This document shows positions 21,427 to 33,480 of a DNA stretch of 64,000 bases, piece after piece (position 1 is the stretch's first letter; the number at the start of each line of letters is the position of its first letter). The notes below the pieces were generated by a model. It had not been told where the DNA came from. It saw nothing but the letters and a program-made list of their open reading frames with translations, and did no database searches. The position numbers were made by a program, and so were the translations under genes. Source of the stretch: Panorpa germanica (taxonomy: Eukaryota > Arthropoda > Insecta > Mecoptera > Panorpidae); assembly GCA_963678705.1 (NCBI GenBank), contig OY783217.1:3286001-3350000 (forward strand), written 5' to 3'.

Positions 21427-22734
21427 GAAATTTTATGTGGGTATATTCATAATTATGAAAATATGACAAAATTGTTTAACATGCGTTGTATGAAGATTCG
21501 TAAGCCGTAAAAAAGAAGAAGTGTTGTTCCCCCGTGTAGATAATAAACTGGAATGTGTTTGGTGTATACGTGTTGGATTGATTAAGGTGTTTCCTTAACT
21601 TTATTGCGCACCTAACCGAAACATTTATTCGGTGTAATTGATCGGTCGATTATCACAACATTTGCACCACATTTGTAGAATGAAATACTCCTGGCCGTAG
21701 GTTTCCAACATCGTGTGCTCACATCCCACTCCACTACTTCTTTTTATTTATAGTAAATACATTAAAAGTTTTTAAATAAAATAAAATATTTTGTTTTTGT
21801 TATATTTTTAATTAATATTTGAGTAGCCAGAGGAACTACTTCATAGTAGTGGACGGATGTTTCAGTTTTCGAAAAATAAATTAAATAAACAGTTCTTGTT
21901 TTTTAAAAAGTTCAATGTAAATTGGTACTTTTTTATACTGAAATAAAAAAAACGAGTACTTGTGTATTTGTAGCTACGATCGAACTAACGCAACCACAAA
22001 ATAATTTTGTGGTTTATTCTCAGCTGTATTTTTGTTCTAGGTATTTCCTTTTGTAATGGTAAACAATCATATCTATAAAATAAACTAGATATGTGTTATA
22101 TTCGCTACAGAAATTCTTATTTATCAAGTCTGTTTGACCCGCAATTGCTGTTTCATGTGTTTTTTCACAGATGGCTTCCCATATTTTGTAAAATTATTTA
22201 CGGATAGCAAAATTATTTATTGTAGTAACATGTATTGCAATGTACTGTACAAAAATAAATGTTTCTATAAGCAAATAAACAATCAACCCGACAACAACCA
22301 AATTTTCATTCTTAAATCTATTCAAATCCAAGAAAATATTGTAACCTTCACTCATTATTTGTTACAAACGCTGAAACACTTTATTTAATTGTAATTTACC
22401 GAAATATTCAGCAATAAACACTCTTATCACTTCTTATAATCTATTTTGTTTTGTGATTAAATAACGTGTTTGAACCATTTTAATAAATAAAGATTAAAGT
22501 CGAATATATAAACGAAGATATATTGTTTACCAATACAAATAGAATATTTTAAATAATTGGAATATTGTAATTACCCAAACCATCATATTGCTAGCGGCTA
22601 ACATTCGAAAATAAATAATTAATTTATTTAAATATTTGTAAAGATATTATATTTCTTTAGTTGGTAACTATTTTCGTTGTAGTGCAACGATTAACTGCCT
22701 TGTCCGACTTTAACAAAGTAAGTTGGTACAACAA
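21427..22734. other. Unassigned DNA, partly non-repetitive
   Basis: At 21490-21740 the sequence is less AT-rich and contains TAATTGATCGGTCGATTATC, a near-palindrome of homeodomain-type half sites. The rest is plain AT-rich DNA. Confidence 0.35.
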
Positions 22735-22867
22735 TCGGTAAAACAGTGACCATATACTCATGAACTCCATGGATAACGTTGTAAGGAATAACGGCCAACA
22801 CAATTGATATTTGTAGCTGACTGTACATAATGTTCAGTTATTATAAAATTAGATAAAAAGGAATTGA
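22735..22867 (+). repeat. Dispersed repeat R3, copy 1
   Basis: TCGGTAAAACAGTGACCATA, ACTCATGAACTCCATGGATAACG, GGCCAACACAA and TTATTATAAAATTAGATAAA match 29231-29371 in order. The TCGGTAAAACA start loosely recalls the 3' region of RTE-like LINEs, which I offer only as a possibility. Confidence 0.7.
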
Positions 22868-23108
22868 CATTTTAAATAACAAACTCTAAATGTAGTTTCT
22901 TTGATTTCAGGTATGATAGTATAATTTAAGTTAATCAGTGTAATTATTATAATGTGTATGTGAGTTACTAAAATAAAAGTCTTTGATTTCAGAAGCAACA
23001 CATAAGTTTGATTAAAAATTTACAATTTCTGATAAAATTGTTATATTGCCTGAAAATCGAAATTTTAAGTCTATCAATACGCGGCAGGCTGACTTTTTAT
23101 ATATAAAG

Positions 23109-23416
23109 ACTAGCTGTCCCGGCCACGCGTTGCTGTGTCTAACGTTTTTGTCATATTACATTACATAGCGCCATCTTTTGAATATTTACTCAATCTAGTC
23201 AACAGATGTCGCCATCTTTTAAAATCGTTTGGAGCTAACAGATAATTAATAGACAAATAATTTGCAATAAGATAATATTGCAATCATAAATTGAGATGTA
23301 AGCTATCTTTCCAGTTGGATCAAACTGCACACGGTGTACAAATTTGATTAATATCGGTTAAGTAGTTTAGGAGTCCATCGCGGACAAACAACGTGACACG
23401 TAATTTATATATATTA
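23109..23416 (+). repeat. ACTAGCTG...CCCGG-type interspersed repeat
   Basis: Starts ACTAGCTGTCCCGGCCACGC and ends with TTTAGGAGTCCATCGCGGAC, ACAAACAACGTGACACGTAA and a TATATATATTAAGA tail. This start and end combination is a widespread arthropod repeat type. The body includes two GCGCCATCTTTT-type segments. It is noncoding, about 308 bp. I do not know the formal family name. Confidence 0.7.
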
Positions 23417-24204
23417 AGAAGACAAGAAGATTACAAGGCTAGAATATGGATAAAAAGGCTTTGCAAGTTATGGATAAATTGATAATTTAGAGAAGTGCAA
23501 ATTCTCCACCACTGTGTCCAAAGAACGAACTTCAAACGTATATTTAGGAAGTTATTTCTCATAATTTGGTATAATGAACTTCTAAGAAATAAAATAAGAC
23601 ATTCGCATTACTTTAAGGTTATGGTTAACCTGCATCAAGTCTTTAGTAATGAAATAATTAATTATATGTACGTATATTGTATGTAAGCGTTTTAATTTAA
23701 GTAGTTGTAAACTAGACTACGTGCTTAATGTTATGGTGGCTCATGGTTCATATCATTATATTAGACATAAAACATTTCACAGTTTTCAGCAACAGTGAGT
23801 TTAGCGACTATTAAACAGATAGCGCAGAATACAGCATCCCTATACAGTGTTTGTGTATTTGTGTGTGTACTGTGTATACATACATGCATACAAATGTAGT
23901 GTACTGGTAACATATGAATATCACCGGAGTTTGCGACGTTTTGAGGTGGTAGGGTCATTTTTATGGGGCGCGATAATGTCAGAGCGAATGAGAATACTTT
24001 GTCAAGCAGGGTTGACTAAATTATAATTTACTAAAGTTTTACTTTTGAATCATTTTTTTAATGTAATTTATTATATCATAAGTTAATTGTTTCTTATCTT
24101 TACTAGCGAGAAATGAAATTTTACATTTATAGCGAAAATATTTCGAAATTTTTTACACCCGATTTACATTACAGACAAAACTCTCCGTAAATAACGTCAG
24201 AACT
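23417..24204. other. Unassigned DNA
   Basis: No gene, RNA or repeat recognised apart from a short GTGTGTGTACTGTGTATAC run near 23857-23880. Confidence 0.4.
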
Positions 24205-24282
24205 TCTCTTTAATGAGAGGATGAGAGGAGTGTGAAGATAGAACAGAAGAAGGAACAGAAAAGGATGAGAAAAATGAGCATG
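24205..24282. repeat. Short GA-rich tract
   Basis: Purine-rich, with GATGAGAGGA and AGAAGGAACAGAAAAGGATG. Similar in texture to the tracts at 26999 and 53060, but without their shared core. Confidence 0.35.
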
Positions 24283-24899
24283 CATAATAATGCGAGGTAC
24301 AAAAGTTGCAAATGTTGTAAAGAAAACCCAAGTTTTTCCCCAAGGAATGGATCTGTATAAAATGTTATGTCGAAAATTTTTCCGGTTGTAGTTAAATCAA
24401 TAAAATCTAAAAATATTCTATATAACTTTTTTCGATCTTCAACCAAAAGTCGCCAGTTTATTTTTTCACAAACTGGAGACACTGATCGTCAATTAGAAAA
24501 TTTACAAAGAAAAATCAAAACCAATTACTGATGCACTTTAAAGGGAATATTTATAATGTATAGTAGGAATTTATGAGTTCCTTGAATGTTTGGGAAAATT
24601 GGGCAATTTTTCAGGCAGTCTGTTAAAGAAAATCTATGTATTCAATACGGGATACGGAAAGATATGCGCTTTTACTACATTCTTATATCTTTCTTTTCAC
24701 GATTTATTTAATAAAGCAAGTGCATCTCCCAATAAACAATTTGGTGATGTTTTTATCACTATTTCTTCAATTATACTCGTAGTACAACTTTATCTTCATT
24801 TGTATTCCGACAGATGGAGTGGTTTCACCGATAAAAAAGACAATTCATATTAACAAATGTGAGAAACTGAACTATAAATGAACTCTTTTATGATAAAAA

Positions 24900-25290
24900 A
24901 GTCATGCGTATCTTCAATATAGGCTGATGCGAGCCGTACGGACTTATGGATGCCTCCTTAACATTTAATACTACGATAATTGACCCTTAAAGTACCCTTC
25001 ATGTTATATCTTACATGCAACAAAACGTGAAAATATTTTACTACTATAAATAATATTTCCTTGAGTCCGTTAATAATAATGCAATAATGATAATTTCATC
25101 GGGAACAATACATGCACAAAATTTACTATCAGTAATTGTTTCCCCTTTCGCCGTTCCCCGTTCACTGTGTTCACTGTACTTAAACTTTTCAATGACTCTT
25201 TCCATTACTTATTATTGCTTCACTTCATTCTTTACTTCCGCATTCAGCAGCACTGTATAATTGGGTTAATTGCATTGGGAATAATAAAAT
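24900..25290. promoter_or_regulatory. Possible conserved noncoding block
   Basis: Low in homopolymer runs and free of recognised transposon sequence. Words of interest: CATTTAATACTACGATAATTGACCC, GTTAATAATAATGCAATAATGATAATTTCAT (homeodomain and POU-like) and TTGGGTTAATTGCATTGGG. Evidence is texture and motifs only, weaker than for 17430-17840. Confidence 0.22.
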
Positions 25291-26514
25291 AATTTAGTTT
25301 TTAAATATAATTTACTACGTCATATACATAGATATATTAAAAAGTTTTTATTCATTTCAGAGACTACATTTTAAATCTCTGTTGGAATATAATTTGCTTA
25401 CGTCACGAAATGATTTCAAAATTTGACACTGTAGACTTTTTTTTTGAGTTCATTAACTTTGTGTAGTTGCAAGCAAGGGATACTATATTTTGGCAGTTGG
25501 TGATAATAAGGCTCTATGTTAGTATACTTATTCCAACAGCACGCACCGTTCTATGGTTGACGCTTATAAGAAAAGTGATTTTCTGGGAACGTTCTTAAAT
25601 CGATGATTTTTTTTCTAGTCCAGCAATAAATGATTCTTGGCTCTGAGATTAATATGATGTATGCATAAGTATACAACAAATATGACATTCTCCACATCTA
25701 GTACGAATAATATTCATCAACTAATTATCTTCTTAAAAAATATAGAATTCGTAAAGATCATTTGGAAAACTAACTAGGGTAGAGTGTACAGTCTTATGTA
25801 GAATTTTGAACAGTTCGAAATGGCAAAATTAAATCCAGGGGCGGGAGTAATAGGGTGCTTTTAAAATAAATAAGTCAATAAAATCAATAAATATTTACAT
25901 CTTTTTTTAATCGAGGCAGTATTAATATATTATATACATTTATTTCGCTCCGCAAAAGACTAATTCTTGTAATAGAATGCTAAAACGACCGACCGACTTT
26001 AAGATGGTTTAAATTTACCCGTAAAGGTTAAAATAATTATGTTAAATAATAAGAAATAAAGTTTATATTTAATAGTTTAACACATCTAACTTTTTTGCAA
26101 CTTAATTCGTTCATTTTTCTAGTTGTCGTCACTGAGATAAAGTGGTATGAGTTGAGGTGTAAAATAAAGTACTGTCTGCAAAATACAGTGGTGAATTAGG
26201 TAAAGATTTATTATTTACGAAAAAATCTAACCTATATTTACTATAAACTTTTCTAGTGGCTTTCCGCTTCTCCTTTCATCGATTCGATATCTGAATTATT
26301 ACTGTTATATACTTTAACAGTATCTATCAAACTTTATTATATAACAGTGTTAAAGCGAAAAGTTATAAGAGTATCTACACTTTACACCCATACCACATAG
26401 AGAAGCGTAGCTATATTTTATATAAATATATATAACATAGAGAATGCGAAAGTAAAAATGACTACGTTAAATAATAATGTGTAAATTCTACGTATAATTT
26501 GGACATGATATGAG
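25291..26514. other. Unassigned AT-rich DNA
   Basis: No gene, RNA or repeat recognised. Confidence 0.45.
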
Positions 26515-26720
26515 AGTAGTCTAAAAAGTTTCCAGCTTAATACAGATACAAGTACTTTTATACCAACATCCATAGACTCCTTTTAGCTCTTTACTCTGTC
26601 CAAATAGTATTTGACAAATTCTTTTGCAAAATGCTCATTCAATAAAAGTATCTATCTTCCGAGCAAAATTTTAAGCCAGGAAAGAAAAAGAAGTCGCTGA
26701 GGGTCTGATCTGGTGACTGA
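26515..26720 (-). pseudogene. mariner transposase C-terminal relic
   Basis: On the minus strand 26716-26650 reads SPDQTLSDFFFFPGLKFCSE, matching the SPDLAPSDFFLFPxLK block of mariner transposases. The D of SPD is the third catalytic acidic residue in the DD34D family and is retained. A frameshift later, NEHFAKEFVKYYLDRVKS continues the usual order, and AGNF then LDY resembles the end of the protein. Beyond it CTAAAAAGTTTCCAGCTTAAT (26521-26541, plus strand) resembles mariner subterminal sequence. Stops and at least two frameshifts make it inactive. Upstream sequence to about 26960 may be more of the element but has no readable motif. Confidence 0.75.
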
Positions 26721-26998
26721 AATTGAATTTCAGTTTATGCAAATTTTTGCTACATTGAATGTGTTTTTAGTTCTGAATGAGCAATCGCGCACGCAATATG
26801 GAAAGCTTTTTCAAGGTCAAAACTTCAATTTCGAAAAAGCCGAGAATTTTCTTTAAAGAATTTTCAATGTTAATGTTGGTAGTGCAGTTTTTGGTTATCT
26901 TGCACATTTAAATTCAGCTGTTCAAATAGAAACGCTGTAGCGCATTAAGTTTTCAAGTGAGAAAAAGGTAAAAAGTGAAAAGAATATTGTGCAGTTAT

Positions 26999-27112
26999 TA
27001 AAGGGAGGCAGTGAAGAGGAAAGGTGGATGGCGGAGAATGAGCGACAAAAGAGAAGGAATGGCAGAGTAGAAACTGGAGAGAAAGTAGCAGAAAGAGGGA
27101 AGCAGTAGAGGT
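26999..27112 (+). repeat. GA-rich repeat tract with GGTGGATGGCGGAGA core
   Basis: Strongly purine-biased on the plus strand, with GAAGAGGAAAGGTGGATGGC (core at 27023-27037). The same core occurs in the tracts at 53060-53430 and, inverted, at 33000-33480 (33069-33083). This is more specific than simple GA richness and points to one dispersed family. Confidence 0.6.
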
Positions 27113-28964
27113 TTAAATTTATCTGCTTTGTTTTTACTTTTCTTTTAGAAGGAGTGAGAATGGTTAGATATAATAAGGATCACAAAACGTAATTAAGTAC
27201 AATGATATGTAATTTAATGATTTAAGGGAGAAGAATGTAGCGCCTAATGGCAAAAGCATTAAAAAGAATTATTAATGTTAGCATCAATTGACACAAGTGA
27301 CTGATCTCTAATATAGCTGATATTTTCAAGAGTATTTTTCAACAAATGTGCAGTAATATTATCATAATATTTTGGACGAGTAACACCATCTTCATGTTAA
27401 AGCTAAAAACATTTTAGCTTACTCTTCTATCACAATTCACTGAGATACAAATGAAAGATGCCTTACTTATAGTCTACCCTCAAAAGAAAATATTTGTTTT
27501 TGAATATTTCTCCTATGAAGACTACCTATGGAAAAAACGAAATATTCTTTGGTAAATACCCACTCCTTGTTTTTGTTATTTGGTAAAAAAAAAAATGTAT
27601 TGAAAAATATGAATAACAAAATTAACAATATGATATTTAAAAACCGTTCAATAAAAGATGAAAAAGTTGTTTTTATACTTTCGACTTTGCGTATCTTTTG
27701 TTAATAATTTTCTGATTTCTTTCATCCTTGTACTAACTACCGAGACGGTACAGACAACCGTACATACGTAGATCGTATCAAGAGCAGAGTTTTTCGAGAA
27801 GAGTTATTATCGAAACCTGTATGGAAGTCAGTTACTCTTAACCTCATTTATTCAATCAATTGAAAGTAATATTAGAGGAAACTCTTATACAAGTCAACAG
27901 GAAATGCCCAGAGGTCCAGAATTATAGAAGTTTTTTTACTTGTTTACCATAAAGAGGGAATATATAATGTAAGGATATTTATATACTTAGATTTGTGTAT
28001 ATATAAGCATACAAAAATACGTTGTACGCTTCTAAATATTATTTTCGCTATATAATGACTATCTCAACAACAAAAAAAAATGTATTTGAAAATAATAAAT
28101 ATCAATTCAAATACATAAAGTTGATATTCTATAAGAGAACTAAGGATTGTTATATTCTTATTGTAATTGGGTAGTTTCTCAAAAAAAAAAAATAATTTGC
28201 ACTTATAATATATTAAATTAAATTCGAAATCTTTTAAAAAGATAATATTATTATTTGCATTAATAATTTTGACTTTTCTTTCTAGTTTTCTTATTTATTT
28301 TATTTCTACAAACAAACAATTCTGTACGACTATAAATATTGTTTTTCTTTTCATTGTGGTTTATTAAAGAGATTATTTTTACATGCATACTGATTTTAAT
28401 CGAAAATTGAAAAGCGTATTAAAAAAAAAGTTAAAAAAGAAAATTCAAGCTTCATGTTTGTATGATTTTCACGCTTTATTTTATTTTTTAGTCCTTTTTA
28501 TTCAATAAAACTTATTTCAAACTTTATGAATATTTTGTTCATTTTATAACTTTGTCACGGAATTTTAATTTAATTGTAATTTAAAATATAAAGCAATGAA
28601 TAATAAAGGGCACATCGCACACCACACGATCCACACTGAGGGGCATTGCGGGGGAGAAGGGCAGGAAGGGAGTAGGGCATTCCAATTACATCGTATTACG
28701 AATGTAATTAAATAAATAACATTTATTATGTATAATGTTTCAGTTATTTGAATAAATTTATATGAGTTTTGTATTAATATAAATATCGTTATCAATATCT
28801 CTGACTTCAAAGAGATCGACCATGTTGTAGGTAGTAGAAGAAATAAAAGAGAATAAATAAATCGCTACGATTTTGTTTTTGTCATGATATTCTAACAAGT
28901 GCTACATACTTAATTCTCGGTAACGATTTAAAATCGCCATCCAATTTGTTTAATAAAACAACCC
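27113..28964. other. Unassigned AT-rich DNA
   Basis: Low-complexity A/T stretches at about 27560-27680 and 27990-28500. No gene or RNA recognised. Confidence 0.5.
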
Positions 28965-29060
28965 TTTTATCGTAGAAAACATAACTTTATTATAAAACGA
29001 TATTAGAAGCTTTTGACCACCCCATACGAGGTCATCTTCAGGTAAAACCAATTATAAAAC
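28965..29060 (-). repeat. Possible retroelement 3' motif
   Basis: On the minus strand: CCTGAAGATGACCTCGTATG followed by GGGTGGTCAAAAGCTTCTAA. A CTGAAGATGACC...GGTCGAAA-type string recurs near the 3' ends of several animal retroelements, including Penelope-like ones. No coding region is seen, so this is only a hint. Confidence 0.2.
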
Positions 29061-29230
29061 TACACTCTGTACTGCCACACTATTCCCTTATCAATATTAA
29101 CCTCCACGTTGAAACATTGCAAGTCAGAATGAACACAAAATGACTCCTGTTACAGTCAAGCTGTATCAAAGAATCTGTATATATGTATGTAAACATATTA
29201 TATTTTTTTAATTTGTACAGAGCTTGTCTG

Positions 29231-29371
29231 TCGGTAAAACAGTGAGCATATACTCATGGACTGCAGAGATGACGTTTGAGTAATGGCGGTCAACACAACT
29301 TATGTTTGGAGTTGACAGAACTCACTGTGCATATTGTTAAGTTATTATAAAATTATATAAAAAGGAATTGA
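29231..29371 (+). repeat. Dispersed repeat R3, copy 2
   Basis: TCGGTAAAACAGTGAGCATA, ACTCATGGACTGCAGAGATGACG, GGTCAACACAA and the TTATTATAAAATTATATAAA end match 22735-22867. Confidence 0.7.
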
Positions 29372-32203
29372 TAAATGCTTATAAATACTGAATTACTTAT
29401 ATTTAATTAATACTCTCCTGAAAGTTTATAAAATGTATTAATATTACTTAATTCAATAGCTACAAGACGTATTCCTTCACGATAGATACCCGTAAAAAGA
29501 TCGATTCATTTCTTTCTAATATTTTTATACCATGCCTGGTAGATTTCTACTTACTATGAAATCTGACTTTTATTAGTTATTTATTTGTAATAAAAAACAT
29601 TAAAATATTTTTAATTGTTTTTAGTTGATATCTTGAAGCACAGAAAAAATATTGCTGTTATCTCTCATTACTTTAACCTTTCTTTAACACCTGTAGTTCT
29701 GTTGTTTACTTCAGTCTCATGCTGTAATTAAATATCTTTCTTTTATTACTTTATGAGTTAATTACTATTGACAGTAGAGAAAAAGAAGCTGTTACAAAAA
29801 GAGAGTAGCAGACACTCTCTCAGACAGTGGGAGAAATGTCTGTTAATAGACAAGTAGATTGACTCAAGATATTTCATAGGTTGTTCTGACGTTGAAATCG
29901 CGTATGTGCGTATTAAAATTACCTTTAAATTTAAGATGATTTCTTTAGCGGTATAAGTGAGGTAAAAAGGTCCATTAAGGCGTTTTCGTTGTTAACAAGA
30001 TGTGCATCATATTTCATATAACATATTTTCCAATTATATAAACAAAAGAAAAGTATGAAAAAGTACCATCTTATTTCTTAAAAAAATAAAATAAAATTTT
30101 AAAATAAAGATGTTTTCAAGTCCGTGGTTATTACAAAATCATTCAAGTAAATTTTCCGAAGCATTTTTCTTGTCAAGAAGAAGTTATGGCACCTATTTTA
30201 ACTTGGTTTGTGAAGAAAATAATGTTATATAGTATTCTCTCACTCTAACTTCTTTGTAAACAATATATATCTATACCCATCTCAATTTAAACCAATCTAG
30301 ACCTCACATTTCTGAGAGATAAAAACTTGCAAAAGATCATGTGTTTTGTATGAAAAAAATATATCCGTGAGAAACATAAATTGTAACAAAGTAAAAAGTA
30401 GAATTATGTATTAAAAAATCATATAAATAATAGAAAAAGTTACATATATTTTGGTAATAGTGACAAAGTAATGTTCCATAAAGCTTAAGTTCTTACATCA
30501 GATTTTTTTATGAGTTATTTTTAAATTATGCTATTATATTATTATACCTTGTGTAGGCGTGAAATTGATATGTTCCTTCTGTACCTTTCGACGCCCGCAT
30601 CAACTTACTAACGACGACGCGACGTAACGCCATATCTTGCTTGACATTACCCATTTTTAGTCTAGTTTTTTTTAAAATCAATATATCCATTAAATTTATA
30701 ATCTTTCATTGAACCCAATCACCCTTTTCTCATTCACTACCGCCACTGGATTTAATTTACCAATTTTAAACATATTAGAAATATTTAAACGTTAGAAACT
30801 CTTTTAAATGGTATATGATAAGTTTATATACTAATGAATGGGTTTAAGAAATATGTACAAAATTGTAAGCGCGTCCACTGTTATGGTAAACGTACACAGA
30901 TAAGCACGGAAGGCAGTCAATGCATTCTGTTTATGGAATGAAAGTGGTTAATTTCTTTTCTGTGAAGCAAATCATTTAAGATCCCACAATATAGAGCATT
31001 AACGCATCCCTACAATATCACATAAAAAAGATACAACATTAATTTTCTTCCCAGTGAGTTCAATCTAGGTTCACAGCTATCATAAAATCTATCTTTGCAA
31101 AAAATGTTTCCACACAGAAAAATGTTTTAAAAGAAAATACAATTTCTTCCCATACGAGTATATATTTCAAAGCTATTAAGGTTAAAAAAAAGAAAATCAA
31201 TATAAAAATATCTGTTAGCGTTATTTGTAGCTCTTTTTTAGCCTCCTTTAACAAGAATCTCTTTGGACAAGGTGCCGGTGGTATGTACACAAAAAAACGG
31301 GTAGCCACTTTTCCTAATTTTCAAGAAAAACCGCTACGCCTGGTCGGCATGCAATCTGTCATTTTTCCGCATGACTTCTCCCATTTATTTTCTTGGCGTA
31401 TCCAAGGCAACGCTTTTCACCGTTTTTCACCTTTCCAAAACTCTTAAAGCTTACACTAACCACAAAAACTTGGGGTGTGAAATTAGTTTTAAAAAAATGG
31501 CGCTCATTAAAACAATAGTAGTAAAACGAAGTATGTTCTGGGATATATATTAGAGGAAAAGGTTGATTAATGTAGTATTGATTGCACGGAGAACGTGTGG
31601 CAAGTAGTGAGTACATTTACAAAACGTTGAACAAATGAAGGAAAATTAAGAACTCTTAATAAAATAAAGGAAAACTTTGTGTTTCTAGTTTACAAAAGAG
31701 ATTGAGATTGGAAAGTAAATTTTATAACTTTTATTAACATAGTGCTACATTTATTATTATATTTATAAAAACAAAAAGGAGAGATATAAGCTTGTGTAAA
31801 TTTTAAAAGTGCGTAGCCACGCTACATCTAATATTGTAATTATTACAGTCAAATTATTACTATCTTTCAAATAGAATGTTTCTTATACATGAGTACGTGC
31901 CTAAGAAAGTTTCATTTCACTATTATGCAACACGTAAGATGAAACGCAACACGTAAAACTCTCACAATCGATTTTACAATAGCAAAGAATTTACAATGTC
32001 ATGGCTACATTACTTTTACTAGAAAAATGTCATCAATTTTTAGTAAATCATTTATAATTGTTGACATAATCGTATATCAGACAATTGATTTAAGTTCGAA
32101 AACAAAACATAAGTACGTTTCAACGCATATTGAACTAAACAAGTTTTAAGTATAAATCCGGAAGCTTTCTGTTAAGCCGGATGTTGTGTATATATGTATG
32201 TAT
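29372..32203. other. Unassigned AT-rich DNA
   Basis: No gene, RNA or clear repeat. Opposed short frames around 31060-31616 have no recognisable domain. Confidence 0.45.
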
Positions 32204-32345
32204 TAGTAGTTCACCCGTTCGCTTCGTCCTGGTTTTATTCAACCTACATTACTTGCTCAACTATACTGTTCCTGCTTGTTGTGTTTCCGCCTTAGTGTCC
32301 CCGTAAAAATAGCATTGTATTTGTAGTTAGGCTACTCTTGTATTA
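32204..32345 (+). repeat. Degraded ACTAGTT...CCCG-type repeat start
   Basis: TAGTAGTTCACCCGTTCGCT followed by TCGTCCTGGTTTTATTCAA resembles the ACTAGTTGCCCGxTCGCTTCGTC start of common arthropod repeats. The remainder is degraded and the 3' end is not defined. Confidence 0.45.
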
Positions 32346-32439
32346 TAGTATGCCAATACTACGCTTCTCAAAAGTTTTTTATACTTAGAGAAAATCAAAG
32401 CATGACACTCATTGGTTATTAAAATAAATGTATATTTTA

Positions 32440-32557
32440 ACCGCTTTACAAAGAAATTTGTTATAAAATTTATACCAGGTATAAACTAAGGATAAGCTTG
32501 TCCGGACCCACTTTATACCCGGTATAAATTTTATAACAGGTTTATTTGTAAAGCGGT
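32440..32557. mobile_element. 118-bp palindromic MITE
   Basis: The left arm 32440-32485 begins ACCGCTTTACAAA and contains TGTTATAAAATTTATACC. The right arm 32512-32557 is its reverse complement with about four substitutions over 46 bp. The spacer of 26 bp contains GATAAGCTTGTCCGGACC. The small size and nearly complete dyad symmetry are typical of a MITE. Target duplication is ambiguous: the flanks offer TA or TATAT. No second copy in this window. Confidence 0.75.
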
Positions 32558-32999
32558 ATATGAATTTAAAAACAAAACATACCTTGGTAAAACTTATAAG
32601 GTTCCTACGTTTCTTTATCTATGGTCTAGAAGTAATTAGTGTAATATTTGTAAGCGTTCAATAATTAAGTTATGACAGAGATACAAAAGGTTAATTTTAC
32701 AGGTAGTGACAATTAATATCAGTCTTAAGTGACCTTCTTTTTAAGCTTCTGGCGAAATCAATAATCAATCTCCGATTTAATTCGTTCATGGTGTGGGCAT
32801 ATATATTAATATTATTATTTTTATCGTAATGTTTACGCTATTAGGCAATACATTCTTGCGCCTTAAATAAATTACTTATCATTGTACTTGATTTTAATTA
32901 CATTTTGTAGTCCTTTTTCTATCCACCCATTCTCACTCCTTTCAAAAGAAAAAAAGGAAAATACAAATAAAAAAGATAAATTTAAATCCCTACTGATTC
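32558..32999. other. Unassigned AT-rich DNA
   Basis: No gene or repeat recognised. Confidence 0.45.
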
Positions 33000-33480
33000 T
33001 ATCTTCCTGCTACTCTCCCTCCTGTTTCTACTTTGTCATTCCTTCTCTTTCCTCGCTCCTTCTCTTTGTCTCCGTCATCCACCGCTTCCCTTCTTTTTTT
33101 CATTTTCTACTCTTTTCTCACAAGAATACTTAATGTGCCCCAGCGTTTGTATCTTCCTCCAACACACCCAGTATCTGCTGCCTTTTTTCTCGTATGCCCT
33201 GCTTACTGTTACTTGTCTCTTTTTCTCGTTTGTATTCCGGTATTTCTCTTTCTCAAATCCTCTGGTATCTGTCATTATATTTGCTATTATGATTTTTTCC
33301 AGTCTTTCTTGCTGCTATATCTCTCCTTAGCTCCTCTTCTACACTTGAGTCTTTTTCTCTTCTTCTCTCTACCTCTTCTGTCGCTATTCCGTTCTATTCA
33401 AAGTACTCATTTCTCCTTCTTGTTCCTCCTCTTCCACCCTCTTTTCTACTCTCCTCAGCATTTCTCATTTTCTCCTCGAA
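33000..33480 (-). repeat. Long polypyrimidine tract (GA family, inverted)
   Basis: About 480 bp dominated by C and T on the plus strand: CTCGCTCC, TTCTCTTTGTCTCC, CCTCTTCTACACT, TTCTCTCTACCTCTTCTG. It holds the inverted family core TCTCCGTCATCCACC at 33069-33083. A 194-codon plus-strand open frame (33033-33617) arises because pyrimidine-only codons give F, S, L and P with no stops. It is not evidence of a gene. Confidence 0.65.
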
